Program-made: the position numbers and the translations under genes
Assembly (NCBI RefSeq): GCF_900478135.1
Contig: NZ_LS483470.1
Location: 1,174,501 to 1,238,500 of the forward strand
Origin: Leminorella richardii
GTDB taxonomy: Bacteria > Pseudomonadota > Gammaproteobacteria > Enterobacterales > Enterobacteriaceae
Reading direction: 5' to 3'
Length of the DNA stretch: 64,000 nucleotides
Part shown: positions 8,440 to 17,107 of the stretch, piece after piece
Numbering within the stretch: the stretch's first letter is position 1
Layout: each line of letters opens with the position of its first letter
The notes under the pieces: model-generated
Database searches by the model: none
What the model saw: the letters and a program-made list of their open reading frames with translations, nothing else
What the model was told of the DNA's origin: nothing

Positions 8440-9651
8440 ATGAAACGTGCAGTTATCACCGGTTTAGGTGTTATATCGAGTATTGGTAATAATAAAGAGG
8501 AAGTTCTGGCATCTCTGGAGCTGGGGCGTTCCGGTATTACTCATGCTCAGGAACTGCAAGACGCAGGTATGCGCAGTCACGTCTGGGGAAATGTAAAACT
8601 GGATACGGCAGGACTGATCGACCGGAAAATCGCCCGCTTTATGAGCGATGCTTCCGTGTATGCCTACCTTTCTATGCAGGAAGCGATTAAAGACTCAGGC
8701 CTGGCGGATGAAGATGTATCTAACGAGCGCACGGGGCTGGTTGTTGGTTCTGGCGGCGGCTCTCCGCGCAGTCAGGTTGCTGGTGCAGACGGCATGCGCG
8801 CGCGCGGTATCCGCGGCGTGGGTCCGTACATGGTAACCAAGGCGATGGCTTCAGGGGTTTCTGCCTGCCTCGCCACGCCGTTTAAAATTCGCGGCGTTAA
8901 CTATTCCATCAGTTCTGCGTGTGCAACGTCGGCTCACTGTATTGGCCACGCCGTTGAGCTGATTCAGCTTGGTAAGCAGGACGTTGTGTTCGCTGGCGGC
9001 GGTGAAGAGATGTGCTGGGAACTGGCATGTGAGTTTGACGCCATGGGCGCGTTGTCCACCAAGTACAATGAAATGCCTGAAAAGGCTTCTCGTACCTATG
9101 ATTCAGAGCGCGACGGTTTTGTTATCTCCGGCGGCGGCGGCATGGTTGTCGTTGAAGAGCTGGAACACGCGCTGGCGCGCGGTGCCCATATCTATGGCGA
9201 AATCGTTGGCTACGGCGCAACGTCTGACGGTGCCGACATGGTCGCTCCATCCGGTGAAGGTGCAGTGCGCTGCATGAAGATGGCGATGCACGGTGTTGAT
9301 ACACCGATTGACTATCTGAACGTTCACGGCACCTCTACGCCGGTTGGCGACGTGAAAGAGCTTGGTGCGATTCGTGAAGTGTTTGGTAACAATACGCCTG
9401 CCATTTCATCGACTAAAGCAATGACCGGCCACGCGCTGGGTGCTGCGGGCGTTCATGAAGCCATTTACTCGCTGCTGATGCTGGAACACGGCTTTATTGC
9501 TCCTAGCATTAATATTGAGCAGCTGGATCCGGAAGCAGAAGGCATGAACATCGTAACCAAGACGACGCGTCAGGCTCTGACGACAGTCATGTCTAACAGC
9601 TTTGGCTTCGGCGGTACTAACGCAACGCTAGTGATGCGTAAATATCGTTAA
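8440..9651 (+). CDS. fabB: 3-oxoacyl-ACP synthase I (KAS I) FabB
   Basis: A cytoplasmic type II fatty-acid condensing enzyme required for unsaturated fatty-acid elongation. 403 residues against 406 in E. coli. The catalytic triad is visible: the nucleophilic Cys in S-S-A-C-A-T-S near residue 163, His in N-V-H-G-T-S-T-P near residue 297, and His in T-G-H-A-L-G-A-A-G near residue 332. The ATG at 8440 is preceded by AAAGAGG; an upstream in-frame ATG at 8413 lacks a good ribosome binding site. Confidence 0.97.
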   Translation: MKRAVITGLGVISSIGNNKEEVLASLELGRSGITHAQELQDAGMRSHVWGNVKLDTAGLIDRKIARFMSDASVYAYLSMQEAIKDSGLADEDVSNERTGLVVGSGGGSPRSQVAGADGMRARGIRGVGPYMVTKAMASGVSACLATPFKIRGVNYSISSACATSAHCIGHAVELIQLGKQDVVFAGGGEEMCWELACEFDAMGALSTKYNEMPEKASRTYDSERDGFVISGGGGMVVVEELEHALARGAHIYGEIVGYGATSDGADMVAPSGEGAVRCMKMAMHGVDTPIDYLNVHGTSTPVGDVKELGAIREVFGNNTPAISSTKAMTGHALGAAGVHEAIYSLLMLEHGFIAPSINIEQLDPEAEGMNIVTKTTRQALTTVMSNSFGFGGTNATLVMRKYR

Positions 9652-9680
9652 CCGGCCTCTACGTTAACCAGTTTCACTGA

Positions 9681-9710
9681 ATACCGGCGATTTCTCGTCG
9701 GTATTTTTTT
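9681..9710 (+). terminator. Rho-independent terminator of fabB
   Basis: A 10-bp stem beginning ATACCG and closing CGGTAT (one G-U pair, TTTC loop), followed by a run of seven T residues, about 30 nt after the fabB stop. Confidence 0.85.
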
Positions 9711-9752
9711 ATCTGCGGGGTAAAACCCAGTCCTTTAATCGGGTATCATAGA

Positions 9753-9810
9753 CTCAACGCTTATTATTCCTCTCGTTGAGCGCGTTTTTTGCCCACAAAT
9801 AGAAAACGCG
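9753..9810 (+). other. Two tandem hairpins in the rhtA leader
   Basis: The first is CTCAACG (9753-9759) pairing with CGTTGAG (9774-9780). The second is CGCGTTTT (9781-9788) pairing with AAAACGCG (9803-9810), ending 13 nt before the rhtA start. ACTCA (9752-9756) could alternatively pair with TGAGT (9813-9817), which would enclose the second hairpin. A regulatory role is inference only. Confidence 0.45.
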
Positions 9811-9823
9811 GCTGAGTGTATTT

Positions 9824-10741
9824 ATGCCTTTAAATATGAAAAAGTCACCGGTACTTGTACCGGTGCTATTGCTGCTCGTTGCTATGCTTTCTATTCAAAG
9901 CGGAGCTTCTCTTGCTAAAACGCTGTTTCCAGTTATCGGTGCGCAGGGAATGACGGCACTGCGCCTGTGCCTGGGAACCATTATCCTAATGGCATTTCTG
10001 CGGCCTTGGCGTAAAAATGCGTCGCGTACGCCTGGCCCCGGGGCTCGCGGCTGGCTGGTAGCCTATGGGCTTTCTCTGGGCGGCATGAACCTGATGTTTT
10101 ATATGGCGCTACAGACGGTGCCGCTAGGCATCGCGGTCGCCTTGGAGTTCATTGGTCCTCTGACCGTCGCCATGTTTTCTTCTCGTCGCGTCGTCGACTT
10201 CCTTTGGATTGCGCTAGTTATTGCCGGGCTGGCACTGCTGCTGCCGTTAAATCAGTCTGTTGACGGCGTGGATCCGGTCGGTGCGGGCTACGCGCTAGGG
10301 GCAGGGGTGTTCTGGGCGCTGTACATTATTTTCGGACAGCGGGCTGGGGAAAATTACGGCACTCGCTCTGTGGCCTTTGGCGCGATGATAGCAACGGTGA
10401 TTGCTTTACCGGTTGGCGTTATGCATGCCGGAACCGATCTGTTTTCTTTAGCTATTTTGCCTACCGCTATCGGCGTGGCGATCCTGTCGACGGCGCTGCC
10501 CTATTCGCTGGAGATGGTTGCGCTTACGCGACTTCCGGCTCAGACCTTCGGCACGTTGACCAGCCTTGAGCCCGCGATGGGGGCGCTGTCTGGGCTGATC
10601 TTCCTCAATGAAACCCTGTCGCTAATACAGTGGCTGGGGCTGCTGGCTATTATCGTCGCCTCCATGGGGGCCTCATTGACGATCAGGCCAAAGGCGAAGG
10701 TCAGATCGGTGAAAAAGGCGCAAGCGACCGCTGAGTCTTAA
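9824..10741 (+). CDS. rhtA: Threonine/homoserine exporter RhtA
   Basis: An EamA/DMT-superfamily inner-membrane exporter of about 305 residues with ten hydrophobic segments in two EamA repeats. It aligns with E. coli RhtA along its length (e.g. P-L-G-I-A-V-A-L-E-F, A-I-L-S-T-A-L-P-Y-S-L-E-M, T-R-L-P). It exports threonine and homoserine and gives resistance to amino-acid excess. A second in-frame ATG is at 9836; the first is used here. Neighbours differ from E. coli, so this is a synteny junction. Confidence 0.92.
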   Translation: MPLNMKKSPVLVPVLLLLVAMLSIQSGASLAKTLFPVIGAQGMTALRLCLGTIILMAFLRPWRKNASRTPGPGARGWLVAYGLSLGGMNLMFYMALQTVPLGIAVALEFIGPLTVAMFSSRRVVDFLWIALVIAGLALLLPLNQSVDGVDPVGAGYALGAGVFWALYIIFGQRAGENYGTRSVAFGAMIATVIALPVGVMHAGTDLFSLAILPTAIGVAILSTALPYSLEMVALTRLPAQTFGTLTSLEPAMGALSGLIFLNETLSLIQWLGLLAIIVASMGASLTIRPKAKVRSVKKAQATAES

Positions 10742-10746
10742 CATAT

Positions 10747-10777
10747 AAAACGCCGCAGCTTGAACTGCGGCGTTTTT
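10747..10777. terminator. Bidirectional terminator between rhtA and the PLP enzyme gene
   Basis: A perfect 12-bp stem, AAAACGCCGCAG/CTGCGGCGTTTT, with a CTTGAA loop. It ends in a T run on the plus strand and, because of the A run, in a T run on the minus strand too. It serves two convergent genes. Confidence 0.9.
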
Positions 10778-10808
10778 CCTATCAAGCCTATCAAGAACGT
10801 TAACGTGA

Positions 10809-11846
10809 CTAGAGTTCGCTCAGCTGTTGCTGAAATTCACTGAGGTCGCCAATGTTTTTCTGCACCCATTCCGGGCAGTAATAGGTGTCCAGATAGCGCT
10901 CGCCGCTGTCGCACAGTAGGGTCACGATAGCGCCCTGTTCGCCGCGTTCTTTCATCCTTTTGGCTAGCTGAAGCGCGCCCCAGACGTTGGTGCCGGTAGA
11001 GGCGCCGGTCTTGCGGCCAAGGATTTTTTCTAACCAGAGGACGGTGGCGATACTGGCGGCATCCGGCACGTGGATCATTTCGTCAATGACCTGTGGGATA
11101 AACGACGGCTCCACACGCGGCCGCCCAATGCCCTCAATGCGGCTACAGGCAGTAGCCGGTGAACGATCTCCGGTTTGGTAGTAGCGATAGAACACTGAGC
11201 TTTCCGGATCGACCACGACGAGCTTTGTGTCATGTCCCTGATAGCGGATATAGCGACCCAGAGTGGCCGAAGTACCGCCGGTTCCGGCGCTCATGACGAT
11301 ATAGTCCGGCGTGGAATAGGGCTCTTTTGCCATCTGGCGGAAAATGCTGTCGGCAATGTTGTTATTGCCGCGCCAGTCGGTAGCCCGTTCAGCGTAGGTA
11401 AACTGATCCATGTAGTGGCCGTCAAGGGAGCTAGCTAGCGCTTTTGAGGCGGCGTAGATTTCAGACGGGTGTTTAACAAAGTGGCAGCGACCGCCGTAGA
11501 ACTCAATCAGCTCGATTTTCTTTCTGGCGGTACAGTCAGGCATTACAGCGATAAAGGGCAAACCAAGCAGGCGTGCGAAGTAGGCTTCCGATACGGCGGT
11601 GCTGCCCGATGAAGCTTCAATAATCGTCGTATCCTGTTTTATCCACCCATTCGAGAGGCCGTATAAAAATAGGGAGCGCGCTAGGCGGTGCTTAAGGCTA
11701 CCGGTGGGGTGCGTACTTTCATCTTTCAGATAAAGGTAAATACCGGGAAACTGGGGCAGGCACAGGCGAATAAGGTGCGTATCTGCTGAGCGCTGAAAGT
11801 CTGCTTCGATTTCACTGATGGCCTGTTTGGCCCATGGGCGCGTCAT
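10809..11846 (-). CDS. PLP-dependent cysteine synthase-family protein (probable cysteine desulfhydrase-type)
   Basis: A 345-residue fold-type II pyridoxal-phosphate enzyme. The PLP lysine lies in T-G-S-L-K-H-R near residue 52, the substrate loop is E-A-S-S-G-S-T near residue 79, and the phosphate-binding loop is S-A-G-T-G-G-T-S near residue 193. It lacks the length and C-terminus of CysK/CysM and looks like the Cds1-type proteins that degrade cysteine. It is divergent from decR, whose E. coli product switches on cysteine catabolism, so a cysteine-detoxifying role is the best inference. A cysteine or cystathionine synthase activity is not excluded. AAGGGG precedes the ATG. Confidence 0.75.
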   Translation of the reverse strand: MTRPWAKQAISEIEADFQRSADTHLIRLCLPQFPGIYLYLKDESTHPTGSLKHRLARSLFLYGLSNGWIKQDTTIIEASSGSTAVSEAYFARLLGLPFIAVMPDCTARKKIELIEFYGGRCHFVKHPSEIYAASKALASSLDGHYMDQFTYAERATDWRGNNNIADSIFRQMAKEPYSTPDYIVMSAGTGGTSATLGRYIRYQGHDTKLVVVDPESSVFYRYYQTGDRSPATACSRIEGIGRPRVEPSFIPQVIDEMIHVPDAASIATVLWLEKILGRKTGASTGTNVWGALQLAKRMKERGEQGAIVTLLCDSGERYLDTYYCPEWVQKNIGDLSEFQQQLSEL

Positions 11847-11956
11847 GGCTTTTCCCCTTATACTGTATTGTGTTTTGTCGATAGAGTGTCTATGCCATAG
11901 CGTAATCAGAACTGAGGAAAATGTTATTGCTATTTTCTCTGCCTTATCGCTAAATG

Positions 11957-11973
11957 AGAGAAAATTTTTCTCT
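11957..11973. promoter_or_regulatory. Inverted repeat upstream of decR (candidate operator)
   Basis: A perfect inverted repeat, AGAGAAAA-T-TTTTCTCT, located 12 nt before the decR start, in the divergent region shared with the PLP enzyme gene. Lrp/AsnC-type regulators often autoregulate from AT-rich palindromes, so it could be a DecR operator. It could equally be a leader hairpin. Inference. Confidence 0.4.
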
Positions 11974-11984
11974 TCGGTGGCGAT

Positions 11985-12451
11985 ATGCTAGATAAAATAG
12001 ACCGCAAGCTTTTGGCTATGCTGCAAAAGGACTGTACACTTTCTCTACAGGCGCTGGCGGATGAGGTCAATCTGACGTCGACCCCCTGCTGGAAAAGGCT
12101 AAAGCGCCTTGAGGACGAAGGCTTTATTCGCCACCGAGTGGCGCTGCTGGATGCTGAAAAGCTGGGCTTGGCCTGACGGCGTTTGTTTTGATAAAAACTC
12201 AGTGCCACAGCAGCGAGTGGTATCAGCAGTTTGTGACCAGCGTGAGCGATATACCAGAAGTGATGGCGTTTTACCGTATGGCGGGTGAATACGACTACCT
12301 GATGCGGGTGCAGATAGCCGATATGAAGAGCTACGATCGCTTCTACAAGCGTCTGGTTAACAGCGTCAGCGGTCTTAGCGACGTGACCTCAAGCTTCGCC
12401 ATGGAAGAGATAAAGTTTACTACCTGCCTGCCGCTCTCTGAGTGTAAATGA
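11985..12451 (+). pseudogene. decR: decR, Lrp/AsnC-family cysteine-responsive regulator, frameshifted
   Basis: Two consecutive open frames together reproduce E. coli DecR (YbaO). The first, 63 codons from 11985 to a TGA at 12174-12176, carries the N-terminal winged-helix DNA-binding domain (M-L-D-K-I-D-R-K-L-L; T-P-C-W-K-R-L-K-R-L-E). The second, in the next frame to 12451, carries the RAM ligand domain (Y-R-M-A-G-E-Y-D-Y-L-M-R-V). Inserting one G at 12170/12171 (reading G-L-G-L-T-A-F-V-L-I-K) restores one continuous protein. This is either a true loss-of-function mutation or a sequencing error. Followed about 115 nt later by mdlA, as in E. coli. Confidence 0.85.
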
Positions 12452-12567
12452 GAAATTGTTTCATTTAGAGCCGGTAAAAATGGTATTCTTACGGGTTCTA
12501 TTAGTATCAATTTAGTGTCAATGCGTCATCAATGTGGCGAGCAGGCATCGCCGAGTAAATCAATACT

Positions 12568-14307
12568 GTGAAACTTTTTTCCCAACTGCGCTGGTTCTTT
12601 GTTCAAGAGTGGCGGCGCTACGTCGGCGCGGTTGCGCTATTGACCATTATTGCTGTGCTTCAACTGTTGCCTCCGAAGCTGGTAGGCATTGTCGTTGACG
12701 GCGTAACGCAACGAGAGATGGGTGTTAGCACACTGCTGATGTGGATCGGCGCCATCATTGGTACGGCGCTGGTTATTTATCTGCTGCGCTACGTGTGGCG
12801 CGTTTTGCTGTTTGGTGCGTCTTATCTACTAGCCGTTAAGCTTCGGCGGCAGCTTTATACACAGCTGAGCCGACAGTATCCTGACTTTTATTTGCGTCAC
12901 CGAACCGGTGATTTGATTGCTCGCGCCACCAATGACGTCGATCGCGTGGTGTTCGCGGCGGGGGAGGGGGTGCTGACGCTGGTTGACTCTCTAGTGATGG
13001 GCTGTGCGGTGCTGGTGGTAATGAGTAGCCAAATCAGCTGGCAGTTGACGCTGTTTTCCCTGTTGCCGATGCCGATTATGGCCATCTTTATCAAGCGTTA
13101 CGGCGCACAGTTACACCATCGCTTTCGCGCCGCTCAGGCAGCGTTCTCTTCACTCAACGATAAAACTCAGGAAAGCCTGACCAGCATTCGCATGATTAAG
13201 GCCTTTGGTCTGGAAGAGCATCAGGCCTGCGCCTTTGCCGACGTGGCGGCCGATGCGGGTAAGAAAAATATGCTGGTGGCGCGCGTTGACGCCCGTTTCG
13301 ACCCGACAATTTATCTTGCCGTTGCCTGCGCCAATATGCTGGCGGTCGGCGGCGGCAGCTGGATGGTGATCCATAACCATATGACGCTGGGGCAGTTGAC
13401 TAGCTTTGTCATGTATCTGGGATTAATGATCTGGCCAATGCTGGCGCTGGCGTGGATGTTCAACATTGTTGAGCGCGGTAGTGCAGCCTATGCCCGCGTT
13501 TCGGCGCTGATGGAGGAAACTCCCAGTGTGATTGACGGTGAAGGTTCTTTGCCCGAAGGGCGAGGCGCTCTGGATATTAATGTGCGTCGTTTCTGCTATG
13601 CGGGATCGGAGCGCACTGCATTAGAAAACGTCAGTGTGCGGCTAGAGCTCGGTGAAACGCTGGGTCTGTGCGGACCTATAGGCTCGGGGAAAAGCACACT
13701 GCTGGCTCTTATTCAGCGGCAGTTTGACCCTACAGAGGGCGAAATTTGTTTCCAGGGCGTGCCGCTGACTCAAGTGTCCCTGTCTGAGTGGCAGTCCAGA
13801 CTGTCTGTTGTGAGCCAAACGCCGTTTCTATTTTCTGCCAGCGTGGCGGAAAACATTGCCCTAGGCCGACCAGAGGCTACACGAGAAGAAGTGGAGCGTG
13901 CCGCTGCTCTGGCCTGCGTGCATGAAGATATTCTCAATTTTCCTCAGGGATATGAGACTGAGGTTGGCGAACGGGGCGTGATGCTCTCCGGCGGGCAAAA
14001 GCAGCGTATTTCTATTGCCCGCGCGCTGCTGGTGGAAAGCGAAATCCTGATTCTCGACGATGCGCTGTCCGCGGTGGACGGCCGGACGGAATATCAAATT
14101 TTGCAAAACCTTCGCCAGTGGGGAAAACAGAGAACGCTTATCGTGAGCGCTCACCGTCTGTCCGGACTGGTGAATGCCGGAGAAATTCTGGTTTTGCAGG
14201 AGGGGGCAGTTTCGCAGCGCGGAACTCACGCTCAGCTGACCGAGGAAAAGGGCTGGTATCGCAATATGTATCGCTATCAACAGCTGGAGGCCGCGCTGGA
14301 TGAGTAA
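12568..14307 (+). CDS. mdlA: ABC transporter subunit MdlA (multidrug resistance-like)
   Basis: A half-transporter of 579 residues with an N-terminal six-helix exporter membrane domain (about 1-310) and a C-terminal ATPase: Walker A G-P-I-G-S-G-K-S-T near residue 371, signature L-S-G-G-Q, Walker B I-L-I-L-D-D. It presumably pairs with MdlB in the inner membrane; the natural substrate is unknown. The GTG at 12568 is the start because it gives the same N-terminus as E. coli. The 3' end overlaps mdlB by 8 nt. Confidence 0.95.
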   Translation: MKLFSQLRWFFVQEWRRYVGAVALLTIIAVLQLLPPKLVGIVVDGVTQREMGVSTLLMWIGAIIGTALVIYLLRYVWRVLLFGASYLLAVKLRRQLYTQLSRQYPDFYLRHRTGDLIARATNDVDRVVFAAGEGVLTLVDSLVMGCAVLVVMSSQISWQLTLFSLLPMPIMAIFIKRYGAQLHHRFRAAQAAFSSLNDKTQESLTSIRMIKAFGLEEHQACAFADVAADAGKKNMLVARVDARFDPTIYLAVACANMLAVGGGSWMVIHNHMTLGQLTSFVMYLGLMIWPMLALAWMFNIVERGSAAYARVSALMEETPSVIDGEGSLPEGRGALDINVRRFCYAGSERTALENVSVRLELGETLGLCGPIGSGKSTLLALIQRQFDPTEGEICFQGVPLTQVSLSEWQSRLSVVSQTPFLFSASVAENIALGRPEATREEVERAAALACVHEDILNFPQGYETEVGERGVMLSGGQKQRISIARALLVESEILILDDALSAVDGRTEYQILQNLRQWGKQRTLIVSAHRLSGLVNAGEILVLQEGAVSQRGTHAQLTEEKGWYRNMYRYQQLEAALDE

Positions 14308-16078
14308 TACCGCTTCAACGCCGCGCCAGCTGTGGCCAACGCTAAAGCGCCTGTTTTCCTATGGGCTTCCCTACCGTCGCCCGCTGTCTCTGGCGGCGCT
14401 GCTGCTGTGGTTAGCGGCCGGGGCAGAGGTATGCGGCCCGGCGCTGATCAGCTACTTTATCGACAATATGGTGGCGAAAAACCAGATGCCGCTGGATAAA
14501 GTTCTGCCTTTGGCGGCAGTTTTTCTGCTGCTGCAAATTCTAGCCGCCTCGTTGCGCTACAAGCAGGCTCTCTTGTTTAACGGTGCGGCGGTTGGCGTCG
14601 TGCAAAACGTGCGCAGCGACGTGATGGCTGCGGCGCTGAAGCAGCCGCTGTCGGTGTTTGACACTCAGCCGGTCGGGCAGCTTATCTCAAAAGTTACCAA
14701 TGATACCGAGGTGATTAAAGACCTCTACGTCACGGTTGTTGCCACATTGCTTCGCAGCGCTGCCCTGATCAGCGCCATGCTGATTGCTATGTTTAGCCTG
14801 AGCTGGCGAATGGCGCTGATAGCGCTGGCGATCTTCCCTGTCGTTCTGGTGCTGATGATCCTCTATCAGCGCTTCAGTACGCCGGTTATCCGTCAGGTAA
14901 GAAGCCTGCTGGCCGATATTAACAACAGCTTTAATGAGGCCATCGGCGGCATGGCGGTATTGCAGCAGTTTGGTCAGCAGAAGCGATTTGGTGAAAAGCT
15001 GGAAGAGGTGAATCTGGCCCACTATCGGATGCGCCTGAAGTCACTGCGGCTGGAAAGCCTATTGCTAAGGCCTCTGCTAAGCCTAATCTCGGCGACCATA
15101 TTAAGCGGGCTGCTGCTGACGTTCGGCCTTAGCCCTGAAGGCAGTATCGGCGTCGGCGTGCTGTATGCCTTTATCAACTATCTCTCGAGGCTGAATGAAC
15201 CGCTGATTGAGCTGGCTTCTCAACAGGCGATGCTGCAGCAAGCTGTAGTGGCCGGTGAACGTATTTTTGACCTTATGGACGGCGAGCTACAGCGCTACGG
15301 TGACGATGAGCGACCGCTGTCTTCTGGAAAAATTGACATTCAGGGTCTGAGCTTTGCCTATAGTGAAGAAAAGCCAGTGCTTAAGAACATTAACCTGTCT
15401 GTTCCTTCTCGGCATTTTGTCGCACTGGTTGGCCATACCGGCAGCGGGAAGAGCACATTGGCACACCTGCTGATGGGCTACTATCCCATCACGCAGGGTT
15501 CAATAACGCTAGACGGCAGGCCGCTGCCCAGTTTGAGCCATCGCACGCTGCGCGACGGTGTGGCGATGGTGCAGCAGGATCCCGTCGTTCTGGCGGATAC
15601 CGTCTACGCCAACGTGACCCTAGGACGAGACGTCAGCGAGTCGCGAGTGTGGGAGGTTTTAGAACAGGCCCAGCTTGATGCGCTAGTAAGGAAAATGCCT
15701 CAAGGGCTGAAAACGGTTTTAGGCGAACAGGGTAACAACCTCTCGGTAGGGCAGAAGCAGCTGCTGGCGCTGGCTAGAGTGCTGGTGAAAACTCCTCAGG
15801 TGCTGATTTTGGACGAAGCGACAGCCAACATTGATTCGGGTACAGAAAGAGCCATCCATCATGCCCTTAATGCTATTAGGCACCAGACAACGCTGGTGGT
15901 GATTGCTCACCGACTGTCGACTATTGTGGATGCGGACAGCATTGTCGTGCTCAATCGCGGTGAAATCGTGGAATCCGGTACCCATGCGCAGCTGCTGAAA
16001 AGCCAGGGGCGTTACTATCAGATGCATCAGCTACAGCTGGCAGCGACTGCGTTAGGTGAGTCAGTGACTACTGTCTGA
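14300..16078 (+). CDS. mdlB: ABC transporter subunit MdlB
   Basis: A 592-residue exporter-type half-transporter. The N-terminal membrane domain is followed by an ATPase with Walker A G-H-T-G-S-G-K-S-T near residue 380, a variant signature L-S-V-G-Q (also present in E. coli MdlB), and Walker B V-L-I-L-D-E-A-T. The start ATG lies inside the end of mdlA, so the two are translationally coupled and probably form a heterodimer. Confidence 0.95.
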   Translation: MSNTASTPRQLWPTLKRLFSYGLPYRRPLSLAALLLWLAAGAEVCGPALISYFIDNMVAKNQMPLDKVLPLAAVFLLLQILAASLRYKQALLFNGAAVGVVQNVRSDVMAAALKQPLSVFDTQPVGQLISKVTNDTEVIKDLYVTVVATLLRSAALISAMLIAMFSLSWRMALIALAIFPVVLVLMILYQRFSTPVIRQVRSLLADINNSFNEAIGGMAVLQQFGQQKRFGEKLEEVNLAHYRMRLKSLRLESLLLRPLLSLISATILSGLLLTFGLSPEGSIGVGVLYAFINYLSRLNEPLIELASQQAMLQQAVVAGERIFDLMDGELQRYGDDERPLSSGKIDIQGLSFAYSEEKPVLKNINLSVPSRHFVALVGHTGSGKSTLAHLLMGYYPITQGSITLDGRPLPSLSHRTLRDGVAMVQQDPVVLADTVYANVTLGRDVSESRVWEVLEQAQLDALVRKMPQGLKTVLGEQGNNLSVGQKQLLALARVLVKTPQVLILDEATANIDSGTERAIHHALNAIRHQTTLVVIAHRLSTIVDADSIVVLNRGEIVESGTHAQLLKSQGRYYQMHQLQLAATALGESVTTV

Positions 16079-16346
16079 TGCTGGAGCGATTTTGTGATAG
16101 TCGTTTTGGCTTTTTGCACTCGCGGTAAGAATTAAATTATCGACAAAGTATGACTGCAGTTACAGGCCGTACGTTTTTTAATCTTCTGATTTTTCTTTCT
16201 ACTTTCAAATAATAAGAGAAATGAGCGATGGACAATAAGCGACTTTAGCCGCTTTACTCTGTCGCTTCCTCTCTTACTTTCCACATTCTGCTTTCGTTAT
16301 TCAATGAATTTATTGGCTATTTTCTCCCGATGTGAAAGATCGCGAA
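16079..16346. other. Gene-free stretch between mdlB and the asr promoter
   Basis: No coding frame with family resemblance and no clear terminator hairpin with a T tract was found here. The sequence is pyrimidine-rich and AT-rich in its second half. It may hold upstream control sequence for the acid-shock gene that follows, but I can point to no specific site. Confidence 0.5.
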
Positions 16347-16411
16347 GTTACAAATTATTTACATGGGAATTACTTTATTTTGACTCACTCTGACGGTCTG
16401 AGGTCTATGCT
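16347..16411 (+). promoter_or_regulatory. Candidate promoter with TTACA direct repeats upstream of the acid-shock gene
   Basis: A TTGACT -35-like hexamer at 16380 is followed, after about 18-20 nt, by TCTATG/TATGCT as -10. Just upstream, GTTACA (16347-16352) and TTACAT (16359-16364) form a direct repeat one helical turn apart, the layout of OmpR-family regulator sites; E. coli asr is controlled by RstA through a TACA/TTACA-type box. The match to the RstA box is imperfect. Confidence 0.4.
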
Positions 16412-16527
16412 TTAAACCAGATTTAACGAGAACCTATGTGGCGCTAAATCAGACGTTAGGGGCGGAAGCGTTCCGTACCGTAAATAACTTGTCGTCAATA
16501 AAGTGTATTCCCTTGAGGATGTTACCT

Positions 16528-16758
16528 ATGAAAAAGCTGTTACCGTTAGCTGTTGCTTCACTGTTTGTTCTGTCTGGCTCTGTTTTTGCTGCGGAAACTG
16601 CCGCCGCGCCAGCCGCTGCCGCTGAAACCCAGCAGGCTGCAGCACCGGCTCACCATAAGGCCGTTGATAAGAGCAAGCAGCATAAAAAACACGCTAAGAA
16701 AAAAGCAGAAGCGCAAAAGCCCGCTCAGCCTGAAGCTCAACAGCCTGTCGCCAAGTAA
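16528..16758 (+). CDS. asr: Acid-shock protein, Asr family
   Basis: A 76-residue secreted, low-complexity protein: a signal peptide (M-K-K-L-L-P-L-A-V... ending V-F-A-A-E), then an Ala/Pro-rich stretch and a Lys/His-rich core (K-Q-H-K-K-H-A-K-K-K). This is the composition of E. coli Asr, an intrinsically disordered periplasmic protein induced at low pH. The ATG at 16528 gives a proper signal peptide and has GAGGA upstream; an earlier ATG at 16438 would bury it. It is followed by a strong terminator, so it is monocistronic. Confidence 0.8.
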   Translation: MKKLLPLAVASLFVLSGSVFAAETAAAPAAAAETQQAAAPAHHKAVDKSKQHKKHAKKKAEAQKPAQPEAQQPVAK

Positions 16759-16809
16759 TTGATCAATTGGCGTCACAGCCTTATGTACATATAGCGTTTG
16801 AAAACTCTC

Positions 16810-16839
16810 AAAACCCGGCCAACGTCGCCGGGTTTTTTT
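16810..16839 (+). terminator. Rho-independent terminator of the acid-shock gene
   Basis: A stem AAAACCCGGC/GCCGGGTTTT with a short loop and a run of seven T residues, 52 nt after the stop codon. Confidence 0.9.
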
Positions 16840-17029
16840 ATGCACTATTTTAGTGCTGACTGAGGCTGACCGCGCACTTCTGAGGCGATACCTCCCATGA
16901 ATGTGGCGGTGGTTATTGGCGTTAGCGCTAGATCATTGCATGCGAATAAATAAATTCCTCTAGGTTATCAATTGGCTGCTTGTTCGGCAGCCTCTTTCTC
17001 ACTCTCTTTTTAACTCCGTATCTAAACGC

Positions 17030-17045
17030 TGGCATACAAATTGCT
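17030..17045 (+). promoter_or_regulatory. Sigma-54 promoter of glnK-amtB
   Basis: TGGCATACAAATTGCT matches the -24/-12 sigma-54 consensus TGGCACRNNNNTTGCW at all key positions (GG and GC with correct spacing). It lies about 60 nt upstream of glnK, whose E. coli counterpart is NtrC/sigma-54 dependent under nitrogen limitation. I could not identify a convincing NtrC enhancer in the preceding 150 nt. Confidence 0.85.
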
Positions 17046-17107
17046 GATGTCTTAATGGCAGGCGAGTTGCCGCCAGGGGGTGGTTTTTAAATGAGGGGGA
17101 AAGCGCA

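Noticed and set aside
15775..15800. Variant ABC signature L-S-V-G-Q in MdlB considered as a defect
   Set aside because: E. coli MdlB has the same variant, so it is a family feature, not a lesion.
16861..17029. Search for NtrC enhancer sites before glnK
   Set aside because: Only poor matches to the NtrC dyad were found, so no site is reported.
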